Shown piece after piece: positions 35,789-44,733 of a DNA stretch of 64,000 nt. The notes under the pieces were generated by a model. It saw only the letters and a program-made list of their open reading frames with translations. It made no database searches and had not been told where the DNA came from. Within the stretch, counting starts at the first letter, position 1, and each line of letters starts with the position of its first letter. A program made the position numbers and the translations under genes. The stretch is from positions 1 through 64,000 of the forward strand of contig JAYELS010000021.1 of NCBI GenBank assembly GCA_034717695.1, in the 5' to 3' direction. Source of the stretch: NAT127 sp034717695. GTDB taxonomy: Bacteria > Pseudomonadota > Gammaproteobacteria > Pseudomonadales > Porticoccaceae.

Positions 35789-36669
35789 CCACCCGCAAGG
35801 GCATCATCCTCGCCGGCGGCGCGGGCACTCGCCTGCACCCCATCACCCTCGGCATCTCCAAGCAGCTGCTGCCCATCTACGACAAGCCGATGATCTACTA
35901 CCCCCTGTCGGTGCTGATGCTGGCGGGCATCCGCGAGATCCTGGTGATCTCCACCCCGGACGACCTGCCCAACTTCAAAAAGATGCTGGGGGATGGCAGC
36001 CAGTTCGGCATCGTCCTCCACTACGCCGAGCAGCCCTCGCCGGACGGCCTCGCCCAGGCCTTCCTGATCGGCGAGGACTTCCTGGCGGGCAGCCCCAGCT
36101 GCCTGATCCTCGGCGACAACATCTTCTACGGCCACGGCTTCAGCGAAAAACTCCTCGCCGCCAGCCAGCGTGCGGCGGGCGCCACCATCTTCGGCTACCA
36201 GGTCGCCGACCCGGAGCGCTTCGGGGTGGTGGAATTCGACGCCGAGGGGCGCGCCATCAGCATCGAGGAAAAGCCCGCCAAGCCCAGGTCGCGCCACGCG
36301 GTGACGGGCCTTTACTTCTACGATCCCCGGGTGGTGGAGATCGCCCGCCACATCAAACCCTCCGTCCGGGGGGAGTTGGAGATCACCGACATCAACCGCC
36401 ACTACCTGGAGGATGGCAGCCTCAACGTGGAACTGTTGGGGCGCGGCTTCGCCTGGCTCGACACCGGCACCCACGACAGCCTGCTGGATGCCGCCCACTA
36501 CGTGGAAACCATCGAAAAACGCCAGGGCTGCAAGATCGCCTGCCCCGAGGAGATCGCCTTCCACCAGGGCTGGCTGGACGCCGAGGGGCTGCGGGTCCAG
36601 GCCCGGCGGCTGCGCAAATCCGGCTACGGCGAATACCTGTTGAGCCTCATTGGAGAAACCGGCGAATGA
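35785..36669 (+). CDS. rfbA: Glucose-1-phosphate thymidylyltransferase
   Basis: 294 residues. The nucleotidyltransferase motif GGAGTRLHPITLGISKQLLP is near the start, with the conserved DKPMIYYPLS, LGDNIFYG and EEKPAKPRS segments. It activates glucose-1-phosphate with dTTP to dTDP-glucose, the substrate of RfbB. It overlaps rfbD and rfbC by 4 bp each. Full length and all expected residues are present. Confidence 0.97.
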   Translation: MTTRKGIILAGGAGTRLHPITLGISKQLLPIYDKPMIYYPLSVLMLAGIREILVISTPDDLPNFKKMLGDGSQFGIVLHYAEQPSPDGLAQAFLIGEDFLAGSPSCLILGDNIFYGHGFSEKLLAASQRAAGATIFGYQVADPERFGVVEFDAEGRAISIEEKPAKPRSRHAVTGLYFYDPRVVEIARHIKPSVRGELEITDINRHYLEDGSLNVELLGRGFAWLDTGTHDSLLDAAHYVETIEKRQGCKIACPEEIAFHQGWLDAEGLRVQARRLRKSGYGEYLLSLIGETGE

Positions 36670-37223
36670 AATTCATCCCCACCGCCATCCCGGATGTGGT
36701 GCTGATCGAGCCGGTGCTGTTCGAGGACGAACGGGGCTGGTTCATGGAGAGCTTCAACGAGCGGACCTTCCACGGGGCCTTGCGCCAACTCGGCCTGCCC
36801 ATCCCCCGCCCCTTCGTGCAGGACAATCACTCCTGCTCCCACAGGGGCGTGCTCAGGGGCCTGCACTACCAGCTGCCACCCCGCGCCCAGGGCAAGCTGG
36901 TGCGGGTGGTGAAGGGCGCCGCCTTCGACGTGGCGGTGGATATCCGCGTCGACTCCGCCACCTTTGGCCAGCACGTGGCCGTGGAGCTGTCCGCCGCCAA
37001 TCACTGCATGCTGTGGATTCCCGAAGGCTTCGCCCATGGCTTCGTGGCCCTTGAGGACGACACCCACTTTCTCTACAAGACCACGGATTTCTATGCGCGG
37101 GAGTGCGAGGCGGCGATTCGCTGGGATGATCCTGACCTGGCCATTGACTGGCCAATGAGGGAGGCGCTGGTGATCAACGCCAAGGACGGTGCGGCGCCGC
37201 TGGTCGGCAATCCCGGGCAATGA
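36666..37223 (+). CDS. rfbC: dTDP-4-dehydrorhamnose 3,5-epimerase
   Basis: 185-residue cupin-fold epimerase. Catalytic His is in GVLRGLHYQLPP, and the IPEGFAHGF and FLYKTTDFYARE segments are diagnostic. It epimerises C3 and C5 of the dTDP-4-keto-6-deoxyglucose produced by RfbB. It is the fourth gene of rfbBDAC; together the four make dTDP-L-rhamnose. A methyltransferase gene follows after 40 bp. Confidence 0.96.
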   Translation: MKFIPTAIPDVVLIEPVLFEDERGWFMESFNERTFHGALRQLGLPIPRPFVQDNHSCSHRGVLRGLHYQLPPRAQGKLVRVVKGAAFDVAVDIRVDSATFGQHVAVELSAANHCMLWIPEGFAHGFVALEDDTHFLYKTTDFYARECEAAIRWDDPDLAIDWPMREALVINAKDGAAPLVGNPGQ

Positions 37224-37263
37224 CGGCACCCTGTTTGACAGACACCCACCGCGGAAGGGAAAC

Positions 37264-37773
37264 ATGAAGCAATTTCTGCACGTGGGCTGCGGCCCCAAGG
37301 ACAAGAGCCAGACCACCCGCGGCTTCAACAGCGACGCCTGGCGGGAGATACGCCTGGATATCGACGAGACCGTCGCCCCCGACCTGGTGGGCACCATGAC
37401 GGACATGGGTTCGGTGCCCAGCAACTCCATGGATGCGATTTTTTCCGCCCACAACATCGAGCACCTGTACGCCCACGAGGTGCCCCTTGCCCTCGCGGAG
37501 TTTCTGCGGGTACTGAAGCCCGAGGGATTTCTGGTGGTGACCTGCCCCGACCTGCAATCCGTCTGTGCCGCGGTGGCCGAGGGCAAGCTGCTCACACCCC
37601 TCTACACTTCGCCCACCGGCCCCATCGCCGCCTTCGATATTCTGTACGGCTACCGGATGCCCATGGCCCAGGGCAATCTCTTCATGGCCCACCGCTGCGG
37701 CTTCACCGAGACCACCCTGACCGGCACCCTGCGATCCGCCGGATTCCAGTCCATCGCCAAAGGAGAGTGCTGA
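37264..37773 (+). CDS. Class I SAM-dependent methyltransferase, probably C-terminally truncated
   Basis: 169 residues. The SAM-binding motif FLHVGCGPKDKSQTTRGF is at the start, followed by the LDIDETVAPDLVG acidic loop and IEHLYAHEVPLALAEFLRVLKPEG. The last residues LRSAGFQSIAKGEC stop abruptly where homologues usually run on for a further strand (a GF.LWA.A-type ending). The end overlaps the facing sulfotransferase gene by 71 bp, which also seems cut short (see findings). It probably methylates a sugar of the rhamnose-containing glycan, if still active. Confidence 0.75.
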   Translation: MKQFLHVGCGPKDKSQTTRGFNSDAWREIRLDIDETVAPDLVGTMTDMGSVPSNSMDAIFSAHNIEHLYAHEVPLALAEFLRVLKPEGFLVVTCPDLQSVCAAVAEGKLLTPLYTSPTGPIAAFDILYGYRMPMAQGNLFMAHRCGFTETTLTGTLRSAGFQSIAKGEC

Positions 37774-38365
37774 CCTGTTCCGGCCAGCCCGCGTTCTCCC
37801 CCTGATCCTCGTAGCGCAGCAGGTTGCCCCCATGGCGGACCAGGAGATGGGCGAGCACCCGGACATCATTGCGCAGCCGCCCGTAGACCCAGGCCTCATC
37901 CCGCAACCGGCGACCGCCGGCGAAGGCCAGCAACAGCTTGTTGACCAGATCGACGCCCGACAGGAAGAGATCCCGGGGGTCGCGCACCGTCAGCAACAGG
38001 AAATCCGGCGGATAGCGGCGAATGAGGGCCTCCGCCGCGCTGAAATGAACCTCCTTGAACCCCCAGAACCGCATACCCTCAAGCAATGGCAGGACTTCCC
38101 GGTCAAACCAGTCCGGCGGCTTGATCCCCGTCATGTTTGCGGGGAGTGAAACGGGCGGCATCCCGAGGGCCGCCAGGGTGGCGGGAATGACACCCGCCTG
38201 CTGGCGCCAGCCGTGCATCAGCATAGGCTCGGAAAACACCACCGAATGCCCCCGCCGGGTCAACAGATCGGTGAGCACGGTGGTGCCCGAGCGAAAAAGC
38301 CCGAAAATCAGGATGGTGCGCGTCCCTGCCTGGCCATGCCCCGGGGCCATGGCCGCCTCAGGCAT
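37703..38365 (-). CDS. Sulfotransferase family protein, probably C-terminally truncated
   Basis: 220 residues. The 5'-phosphosulfate loop FGLFRSGTTVLTDLL lies near residue 20, and the 3'-phosphate region TVRDPRDLFLSGVDL near 135; both are PAPS-dependent sulfotransferase hallmarks. After LLRYEDQG (about residue 185) the sequence becomes WTGIRRIAGCRSGWSR and stops, whereas homologues continue by several dozen residues. The end overlaps the facing methyltransferase gene. The start overlaps the preceding glycosyltransferase gene by 8 bp, so it belongs to the leftward operon 44661 to 37703; a start at 38350 is also possible. Confidence 0.75.
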   Translation of the reverse strand: MPEAAMAPGHGQAGTRTILIFGLFRSGTTVLTDLLTRRGHSVVFSEPMLMHGWRQQAGVIPATLAALGMPPVSLPANMTGIKPPDWFDREVLPLLEGMRFWGFKEVHFSAAEALIRRYPPDFLLLTVRDPRDLFLSGVDLVNKLLLAFAGGRRLRDEAWVYGRLRNDVRVLAHLLVRHGGNLLRYEDQGENAGWPEQVSTLLWRWTGIRRIAGCRSGWSR

Positions 38366-40022
38366 CCGGCAGCACCCTCACCACCCCCAGCTTGGCCAGC
38401 CAGACCACCTGCCTCGGCAGATGGTGGGAAGCCCCATCGCCCAGGCCGAGCGACAGATCCGCCAGGGTCGTGGCACCGGTGGCAAGCCCCCGCAGGATGC
38501 CCTCGACGGTACCCTCATCCGGAATGACCTGACTGGCAAAGTCGATCATTCTCAACGCCCTGAACTCGCCGACCCGCCGGATGGCGCTGTCCGCATCGGC
38601 ATCGACGAGTTCGATCCGGGTATCGGCGGTCAGGGTTCGGGTGGGGTAGCCGGCAAAGCCGGTGAAGGGATCCATGCGCGCCGGCCAGGGTTGGGCCAGG
38701 GGCCGGAAGCGCCCGCCCAGCTCGGCCCGCATCTGGCGCTGACGGGCCCAGAGCTGCTCGTACCGGGGGATGATCGCCGACCAGTCGTAGACGTCCCGCG
38801 CCCGCTGGCGGCCTGCCGCCCCCAGGGTGCGGCGCAGTTCCGGCGAGGCGAACAGGCGGGAGAAGGCCATGGCGGTCGCTTCCACATCCACCGCCACCAG
38901 TGAACAGCTGTGGCCGCAGTACATGTCGTAGGTGTCGATGCCGAGGGCGTGGCGCAGGGCCAGGTCGCGACCGCTGCCGGCACCCGGCATCAGGGTCGGG
39001 ATTCGAAATCCGTCGACGCCGTCCCGCACCGTGTCCTTGTAACCGTCCCAGTCGCTCACCACCACCGGGATGCCCGCCGCCATGGCCTCGATGGGCACGA
39101 TGCCGAAGGTCTCCTGGATATTGTCGGACAGGGAGCACATGACATCGGCGCTGGCCCAGGCGGTCTTGCGGTCCTCCGCCTTGCGGCCGTCGAGGTTGAC
39201 CACCCGCACGCTGGGGCAGGCCCGCGCGGCACCCTCGGCAAAGGCGCTGGCGATGCTGTCGTTGCCGTGCCAGCCGCACTCCACCAGCACCACCCGCTGC
39301 CCCGCCGGCAAACCGCGGGCTGCCTGTTCCAGGGCCTGGTACATCGCCAAAGGGTGTGCCTTGGCGTGGAACGACAGGCGCCCCATGAAGAGCACCACAT
39401 GGGTATTGGCGTCGGCGCCGATGGCCCTGCGGGCAGCGGCCTTGTCCGCCTCGCTGAACACGAAATCCCCGGTGTGGATACCGAGGGGGATCACCGGCAG
39501 CAGCGGGCGCGGCACCCGGGTGGCGCCGAGGCGCTGGGCCAGGTACTCCCCCTGGGCCCTGAGGATGCGGTCGACGTTCTCACGCACCGCGCGGCTGGTG
39601 CAGATCACCGCGTCCCAGGGCTGCACCGGGGCGGTAAGCAGTTCGCTGAGGGAGTCCATGGCGCCGGCGCTGGAGGTGGTGTGGGTGATGCCGCACAGAC
39701 TCCACAGCCGGTGGCCGAACAGGGCGCGGCGCCAGGCGTGGTCGGCGATGCCGGGGCCGGGGTAATAGACGGTGCCGGGCTCCCGCAGGGCATTCAGGTT
39801 CCTGTCGTCCACCAGCTTGACCGCGTCATTGCGCCCGGCGGAGCGCACCGCCTCGGCGAATACCCGGCCAAAGCGCCGGTCCGGCACCTGCGCCCAGAAG
39901 GTCTCGGTCTGGCTGTAGCGTAGAAACCCCCGCAGGAAGGACTCGCCGGCAGCATTGCGGCCCATCAGTTTGGGGCCGCTCGTGGTGTAGCCCTCGGGGT
40001 GGAAATAGATTGCAGCGGTCAA
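38358..40022 (-). CDS. Large GT4 glycosyltransferase with extra C-terminal domain
   Basis: 554 residues. The GT4 donor half is clear: VVLFMGRLSFHAKAHPLAMY, the acidic QETFGIVPIEAMAAGIPVVVSDW motif and GYKDTVRDGVDGF. The first segment MTAAIYFHPEGYTTSGPKLMGR differs from ordinary GT4 acceptor domains. About 100 residues after position 450 (from PFTGFAGYPT on) are a separate domain of unknown role. It overlaps the sulfotransferase gene and follows a GT4 paralogue by 18 bp. Acceptor and sugar unknown. Confidence 0.85.
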   Translation of the reverse strand: MTAAIYFHPEGYTTSGPKLMGRNAAGESFLRGFLRYSQTETFWAQVPDRRFGRVFAEAVRSAGRNDAVKLVDDRNLNALREPGTVYYPGPGIADHAWRRALFGHRLWSLCGITHTTSSAGAMDSLSELLTAPVQPWDAVICTSRAVRENVDRILRAQGEYLAQRLGATRVPRPLLPVIPLGIHTGDFVFSEADKAAARRAIGADANTHVVLFMGRLSFHAKAHPLAMYQALEQAARGLPAGQRVVLVECGWHGNDSIASAFAEGAARACPSVRVVNLDGRKAEDRKTAWASADVMCSLSDNIQETFGIVPIEAMAAGIPVVVSDWDGYKDTVRDGVDGFRIPTLMPGAGSGRDLALRHALGIDTYDMYCGHSCSLVAVDVEATAMAFSRLFASPELRRTLGAAGRQRARDVYDWSAIIPRYEQLWARQRQMRAELGGRFRPLAQPWPARMDPFTGFAGYPTRTLTADTRIELVDADADSAIRRVGEFRALRMIDFASQVIPDEGTVEGILRGLATGATTLADLSLGLGDGASHHLPRQVVWLAKLGVVRVLPDA

Positions 40023-40040
40023 GACGGTCTCCAGGGTAAT

Positions 40041-41276
40041 TCAGGATTGCAGGGATTCCACCCAGGCGAGCTGGCGGGGCAGGCAGATGCGTTTCAGGTC
40101 GTAGTGGGCGCGGGCAAACTGCCGGGCGTTGGCGCCGAGGCGCTGGCGTTCGGCAGGATCGCGCAGCAGCCGGCCAATCTCGGCGGCGAGGGCGCCATGG
40201 TCGAAAAAATTCACCAGCCGGCCGGTATCGCCGTGGCGGATGGCCTCGTGCAATGGCGCGGTATCGCTGCCGACGATGGCGCAGCCGGCGCTCATGGCCT
40301 CCAACAGGCTCCAGCTGAGCACGAAGGGATAGGTGAGGTAGACATGCACCGTGGAAACCTGCAACAGGCGGAGAAAGTGGTCGTGGGGGATCTTGCCGAC
40401 GAAATGGACCCGCCGCCAGTCGGCCTCCGCCATGGCGGGACGCACCTCGTCGATGAAGGTCTGCTTCCAGGTGGTCCCCTTGGGGGGCTGAGCGCCGTAG
40501 CCGGTGCCATCGCCACCCACCAGTATCACCCGGGCATCGGGGTTGTCCCTGAGCACGGTGGGCAGTGCCCGCATGAAGCTGTGGTAGCCCCGGGTCGGCT
40601 CCATGTTGCGGTTGACAAAGGTGATGACCTGGTCGCCCCGACCCAGCACCTGGGTGTCGTTGATGCGGATCCGCACATCCTCCGCCGGGCGGATATGGTC
40701 GGTGTCGATACCGTCGTGAACCACCGTGATCCGCGACCTGAAGGGCTCGGGAAAGGTCGACGCCTGCCAGTGGGTGGGGGAGATGCCGCCGTCGGCGATA
40801 TCGAAATGAAGCAGGTTGTTGACGTTCTTCATGGTCAGGCGGCAGGGTACGCCGGGGTCGGCGCTGGGGAATTCCGGATCGAAGCCCACGTCCGCGCCGC
40901 TGGCATGGTAGAAGAACTCGCAATAGATGCCGAGCCGGGCCTCCGGCCAGACCTCCTTGAGGAACAGGCTCTCCCCCCAGCCGGGATGGGCGACGATGAT
41001 ATCGGGACGATAGCCCTGATCCCGCAGTTGCAGCGCGGCCCGGAAGCAGGCTTCGGCGCGGATCACCTTGCTCTCGAAATCGAGCACCCAGGGATGAATG
41101 TCCGGGGTGGTGCCGCGACCGAGGCCATAGCGCAGGATGCGCACGCCTCGCCAGTTGTCCCTCGGGATTTTCTGGAGGGTCAGCGCGGCGACCTCAACCC
41201 CCGGTCGGGCGGCGAGGGCCGGGGCCAGGTGCACGAACTGGCCGGGGAAATTCTGGTGGATGAACAGTATTTTCAT
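40041..41276 (-). CDS. Glycosyltransferase family 4 protein (HQNFPGQ group, copy 2)
   Basis: 411 residues, paralogue of 32430-33677. It begins MKILFIHQNFPGQFVHLAPA and has the donor-site SWSLLEAMSAGCAIVGSDTAPLHEAIRHGDTGRLVNFFDH block in the same position (about residues 315-355). It lies between the ATP-grasp gene (17 bp upstream in the transcript) and the large GT4 gene, in one leftward operon. The specific sugar is unknown. Confidence 0.9.
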   Translation of the reverse strand: MKILFIHQNFPGQFVHLAPALAARPGVEVAALTLQKIPRDNWRGVRILRYGLGRGTTPDIHPWVLDFESKVIRAEACFRAALQLRDQGYRPDIIVAHPGWGESLFLKEVWPEARLGIYCEFFYHASGADVGFDPEFPSADPGVPCRLTMKNVNNLLHFDIADGGISPTHWQASTFPEPFRSRITVVHDGIDTDHIRPAEDVRIRINDTQVLGRGDQVITFVNRNMEPTRGYHSFMRALPTVLRDNPDARVILVGGDGTGYGAQPPKGTTWKQTFIDEVRPAMAEADWRRVHFVGKIPHDHFLRLLQVSTVHVYLTYPFVLSWSLLEAMSAGCAIVGSDTAPLHEAIRHGDTGRLVNFFDHGALAAEIGRLLRDPAERQRLGANARQFARAHYDLKRICLPRQLAWVESLQS

Positions 41277-41293
41277 GGGACTCAGGCCGGGAA

Positions 41294-43171
41294 TCAGGAC
41301 CGGGCATCAGCGCCGGAGGGGATGGTGCCCGGGAGGGGCGCGCCACGGGCGCGAAGGGTCCGGAACAAGGCCACCACCCGGTCGAGCCGCTGCGGGTCCA
41401 GCTCACTACCGGCGTTGGTGGCCAGCGCTTCGCCCCGGACCACCGAGAGACCGCTGATCCTGTAGATGGGCAGATTCACCCGCAGGGGTTCGTCGGTCTG
41501 CACCACCAGGATGATGCGCTCCACCTGGCGATTGAGCAGCAGGGCGCGGCAGCGCTGCTGAAGACCGCCGTCCAGCGCAACAGCCATGGGCAGGCCAGCG
41601 GGGTCCAGGGTGCGGTCGTGGCTGGAGAGGTAGCAGCGCGCGCCCCGGGCGACCTGTTCCCGCTGTCTGGCGACGGCCCGCGCCATGGCCTGCTCGCCGC
41701 CGATGAAGACATCCACCGGCAGCCGCCCATCGCCCCCCAGCAGGCGGCGCAGGAATTCCGGGACATGGCTTTTCGAGATGGCGGCGCCCCCCAGCAGGGG
41801 TGAGTAGTTCACCTCGTTGATGATGGCGCCGGTCTCGGTCCAGGAGCGACTGATGTCAGTGGTGATGATGTCGACCCCGGCGATGTTGAGATTGAACAAT
41901 TCCGCAGCGCGCAGGGCGGCATCCAGGTTGTCGGGATGGACACGCCCGGTGACCTCCTCGTCGACGCCGCCATCGGCGGTGGATTCGATGATCCGCAGCG
42001 GCACCAACACCCCCGGGGGCGGCACGGCATCCAGGGTGAAACCCGCGGCCGCGGCCGCCTCCCGGGCCAGATCATCATCGGGAAAGGGTTCGCCGCGAAG
42101 CCAGGGGGGGCGCCCCTGCTCTTCGGCGTTACCCTGCCCGATCAACTCGGCAACGCTGTGCCTGCCATCGCCGATGACGGCCTTTGGCAGGCGCTTGACC
42201 CCATACAACAGGGCGCCGTCGGCGATGAACAGCCGGTGGCACACGCCGGGCACTTCCCGCTCGACGATCACCTGCTGGCGCCTGGACGCCTTGCGGGCCA
42301 GATCGAATGCCGGCACCAGTTGCTCCTCGTCGCGGATGCCCACGGTGACCCCCTCGCCGCGATCGCTGTCCGCGGGCTTGACCACCAGGGGCCAGCCCAG
42401 TTCCCGGGCCACCCGCAGGGCCGCCTTGGCGGACCCGACGACGCCGTGGACCGGCGCCGGCAGCCCGGCCATGCGCAGCGCGCCCGCCGTCCACACCTTG
42501 TTCTGGGTGAGGCGGGAACCGATGGCGGAGTCACTGTCCACAGTGCTCCTGTCCACCTTGCGGGCGCGGCTGCCCCAGCCCAACTGGTAGACGCCGCCGC
42601 CGAGGTGCAGGAACGGAATATCCATGGCGTGGGCGGCCCGCAGCACCGGGATGGTGGATTTGCCCGATAGGGTGCGGCGCCGGAGGGCCTCGATCACCTG
42701 CTTCTGGGCGATGGTCCGCAGCCGCTCCACCTGATCCGGCGGCAAACTGGCAGCTGCCAGCTGCTCCACCATGCGCACCGCCTGACCGTAGGCGAGGCGG
42801 TAGCAATCGGCGTCGATATGGTCGATGGCGGGAATGGCAAAGCGCACCCGCCAGGGGTATGCCTCCCCTGCGCGCTCGGCGCGGGCCACGGCGCCAGGGT
42901 CGAACACCGGTATGCCCGCGGCCTGGAGAAACTCCCGGGCCAGCAGCATGCCGCGCCACACCAGTTCCGCCGCCGCCATGGCGCGGGCATCGCCGGCCAG
43001 GGAGGGCGGGCAGCGGCAGGGTTCCGATACCAGATTGAAGATGCGGTGAAGATCCCCGTCGAGGCGCGCCAGATCGACGCTCCCCCGGGGATTGACGGTG
43101 ATGTCCATGGAGCGCAGTGGCTGGCGCGAGTGCCGTACCGGCTGCCGCTCCGCTGATGTCGATGAATTCAT
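41294..43171 (-). CDS. CphA-like ATP-grasp ligase (cyanophycin synthetase-type, without Mur-ligase domain)
   Basis: 625 residues. The first ~170 residues resemble the CphA N-terminal domain. From about 240 the QLGWGSRARKVDR start, TQNKVWTAGALRMAGLP and WPLVVKPADSDRGEGV segments form an ATP-grasp fold. Later motifs include IVEREVPGVCHRLFIADG and INEVNYSPLLGG, where the ENxNP-type Mg2+ motif of the family reads NEVNYSP. The last ~120 residues are not recognised; the Mur-ligase half of true CphA (~870 aa) is missing. Expected chemistry is ATP-dependent amide ligation of an amino acid or small amine. It overlaps the AMP-ligase gene by 4 bp, start 43171. Confidence 0.85.
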   Translation of the reverse strand: MNSSTSAERQPVRHSRQPLRSMDITVNPRGSVDLARLDGDLHRIFNLVSEPCRCPPSLAGDARAMAAAELVWRGMLLAREFLQAAGIPVFDPGAVARAERAGEAYPWRVRFAIPAIDHIDADCYRLAYGQAVRMVEQLAAASLPPDQVERLRTIAQKQVIEALRRRTLSGKSTIPVLRAAHAMDIPFLHLGGGVYQLGWGSRARKVDRSTVDSDSAIGSRLTQNKVWTAGALRMAGLPAPVHGVVGSAKAALRVARELGWPLVVKPADSDRGEGVTVGIRDEEQLVPAFDLARKASRRQQVIVEREVPGVCHRLFIADGALLYGVKRLPKAVIGDGRHSVAELIGQGNAEEQGRPPWLRGEPFPDDDLAREAAAAAGFTLDAVPPPGVLVPLRIIESTADGGVDEEVTGRVHPDNLDAALRAAELFNLNIAGVDIITTDISRSWTETGAIINEVNYSPLLGGAAISKSHVPEFLRRLLGGDGRLPVDVFIGGEQAMARAVARQREQVARGARCYLSSHDRTLDPAGLPMAVALDGGLQQRCRALLLNRQVERIILVVQTDEPLRVNLPIYRISGLSVVRGEALATNAGSELDPQRLDRVVALFRTLRARGAPLPGTIPSGADARS

Positions 43172-44661
43172 GAGTTCGATTGTCCGAGGCCAAGACTGGC
43201 GGCCAGCATCTGGCCCAGTTCGGCGCGAATGAGTTTGCCCTGTTCGGTGCGCGGAATCCGCTCGACCCGCACGATGCGCTTCGGCGCCCGGAATCCCAGG
43301 CGCTCGACACAGTACTCGCCCAGCTCCCGCTCCGACACCACCATGCCTGCGGCGATCTGCACCGCGCACACGGGGATATCCTGATGGCGGTCGGAACGCA
43401 CCGGCATGGCCGCTGCGTCGCACACGGCGGGATGGCCGCAGATCACCGTTTCGATCTCGGCGGGATAGATGTTCACGCCATTCATAATCATCAATGAGTC
43501 CGCTCGTCCCAAGTGAATCAATTGTCCGTTGTTATCAAAACGCACCAGGTCCCCGGGGTAAAACCACCCGTCCCTGAATGCTTTCCCGCTGGCTCTGGCA
43601 TCCTGATGGTAGGCGGTAATCATACCTGGACTTCTGACCTTTACCCGCCCTTCTCGATTCATTGTTGCCATGCGACCCGTCTCATCCTCCAGTATCACGT
43701 CGACACCGGGCAACGGCCTGCCCACAGTGCCAGACACTTGGAGCACGTCTTCGGGACGGGCAATGCTGATCGGCCCCGACTCATTGCTGCCGTAACGCAC
43801 ATACACGGCAGGAGACACCTTGGCCAATAGTGCCGCACGCAGGGAATCACTCACTGTCGATGCACTCAAAATCAATGCCTTCAGATCGGCCAACTGGGGG
43901 TTTTTCCCTGTGCCCGCCTGAGGATCTTCAAGTAATTGATGGGCGTGAAAAACCGTGATATCGAGTACCGAGGGGTCAAATCGACGGCAAAACGCCAAGG
44001 GCCGCTGCGAGGTATCCGGCACGACAAAACTGGCCCCGGCAGCAATGGCTTCAATGAGTCGTTGCTTGGGGGCGGTGAAATCCAGTGCAGATAGGGATGC
44101 GACCCTGTCTTCTGGCTCCAGGGGCAAGGCGGAGAAATGCAAGCGCGCCCTGGCGCGTGCCTGCTGATGGGAGACAGGCATCAGTTTAGGTGCCCCCGTG
44201 GACCCAGAACCCGTCACCATCAACCAGGGTGCTGATGGTTCCGAGTTGAAAAGGCTTGTGGGCAGCTTGCCAGGCCCTGACCGGACATCACGGGCTGAAA
44301 AGGGGATTGCCGGTATGCCACAGCCCAGCAACTCGGGCAGGTCCGACAACAAAAACACCGCTCCCGCGTTGGCCGCCTGCATCCGGCGCAGCAGCAAGGG
44401 CGTGGCGGCGCTGATGGAAAAGGCCGTTGCGCCAAGCCGGGTGAGGGACAATAACGCAATGCACAAGGTCAGCTGATCGGCAAACGACAGGGCAACCACC
44501 TGGCCCGGGGCCACTCCCTGAGTGCTCAGATACCAGGCACCACGCCACACCAGTCCATCGAGTTGACGATAGCTGAGGGTTTGCCCCGCCACCAGCGCGG
44601 GGGCATCGGGCCGTTGTGTCGCTTGGCACAGCAAGTCGGCGCTCAGGTTGCCTTGCGTCAA
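43168..44661 (-). CDS. AMP-dependent acyl-CoA synthetase/ligase family protein
   Basis: 497 residues of the ANL superfamily. The P-loop VTGSGSTGAPKLMPVSHQQ is near residue 150, then VYVRYGSNESGPIS and GWFYPGDLVRFDNNG (core-domain Asp), the hinge and the C-terminal catalytic Lys in RTEQGKLIRAEL. It activates a carboxylic acid as the adenylate. No carrier protein or further domains. The start is TTG at 44661, with GGGGTG upstream. GC content falls toward the 5' end compared with the glycosyltransferase genes, hinting at transfer. It is coupled to the ATP-grasp gene and is the first gene of that operon. Confidence 0.88.
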   Translation of the reverse strand: MTQGNLSADLLCQATQRPDAPALVAGQTLSYRQLDGLVWRGAWYLSTQGVAPGQVVALSFADQLTLCIALLSLTRLGATAFSISAATPLLLRRMQAANAGAVFLLSDLPELLGCGIPAIPFSARDVRSGPGKLPTSLFNSEPSAPWLMVTGSGSTGAPKLMPVSHQQARARARLHFSALPLEPEDRVASLSALDFTAPKQRLIEAIAAGASFVVPDTSQRPLAFCRRFDPSVLDITVFHAHQLLEDPQAGTGKNPQLADLKALILSASTVSDSLRAALLAKVSPAVYVRYGSNESGPISIARPEDVLQVSGTVGRPLPGVDVILEDETGRMATMNREGRVKVRSPGMITAYHQDARASGKAFRDGWFYPGDLVRFDNNGQLIHLGRADSLMIMNGVNIYPAEIETVICGHPAVCDAAAMPVRSDRHQDIPVCAVQIAAGMVVSERELGEYCVERLGFRAPKRIVRVERIPRTEQGKLIRAELGQMLAASLGLGQSNS

Positions 44662-44733
44662 TCAGATCACCCCGACGTGAATACCATGCCGCACATGATA
44701 ACAATCGTGTTTACCCTTGGGGAGATCGCGGGG

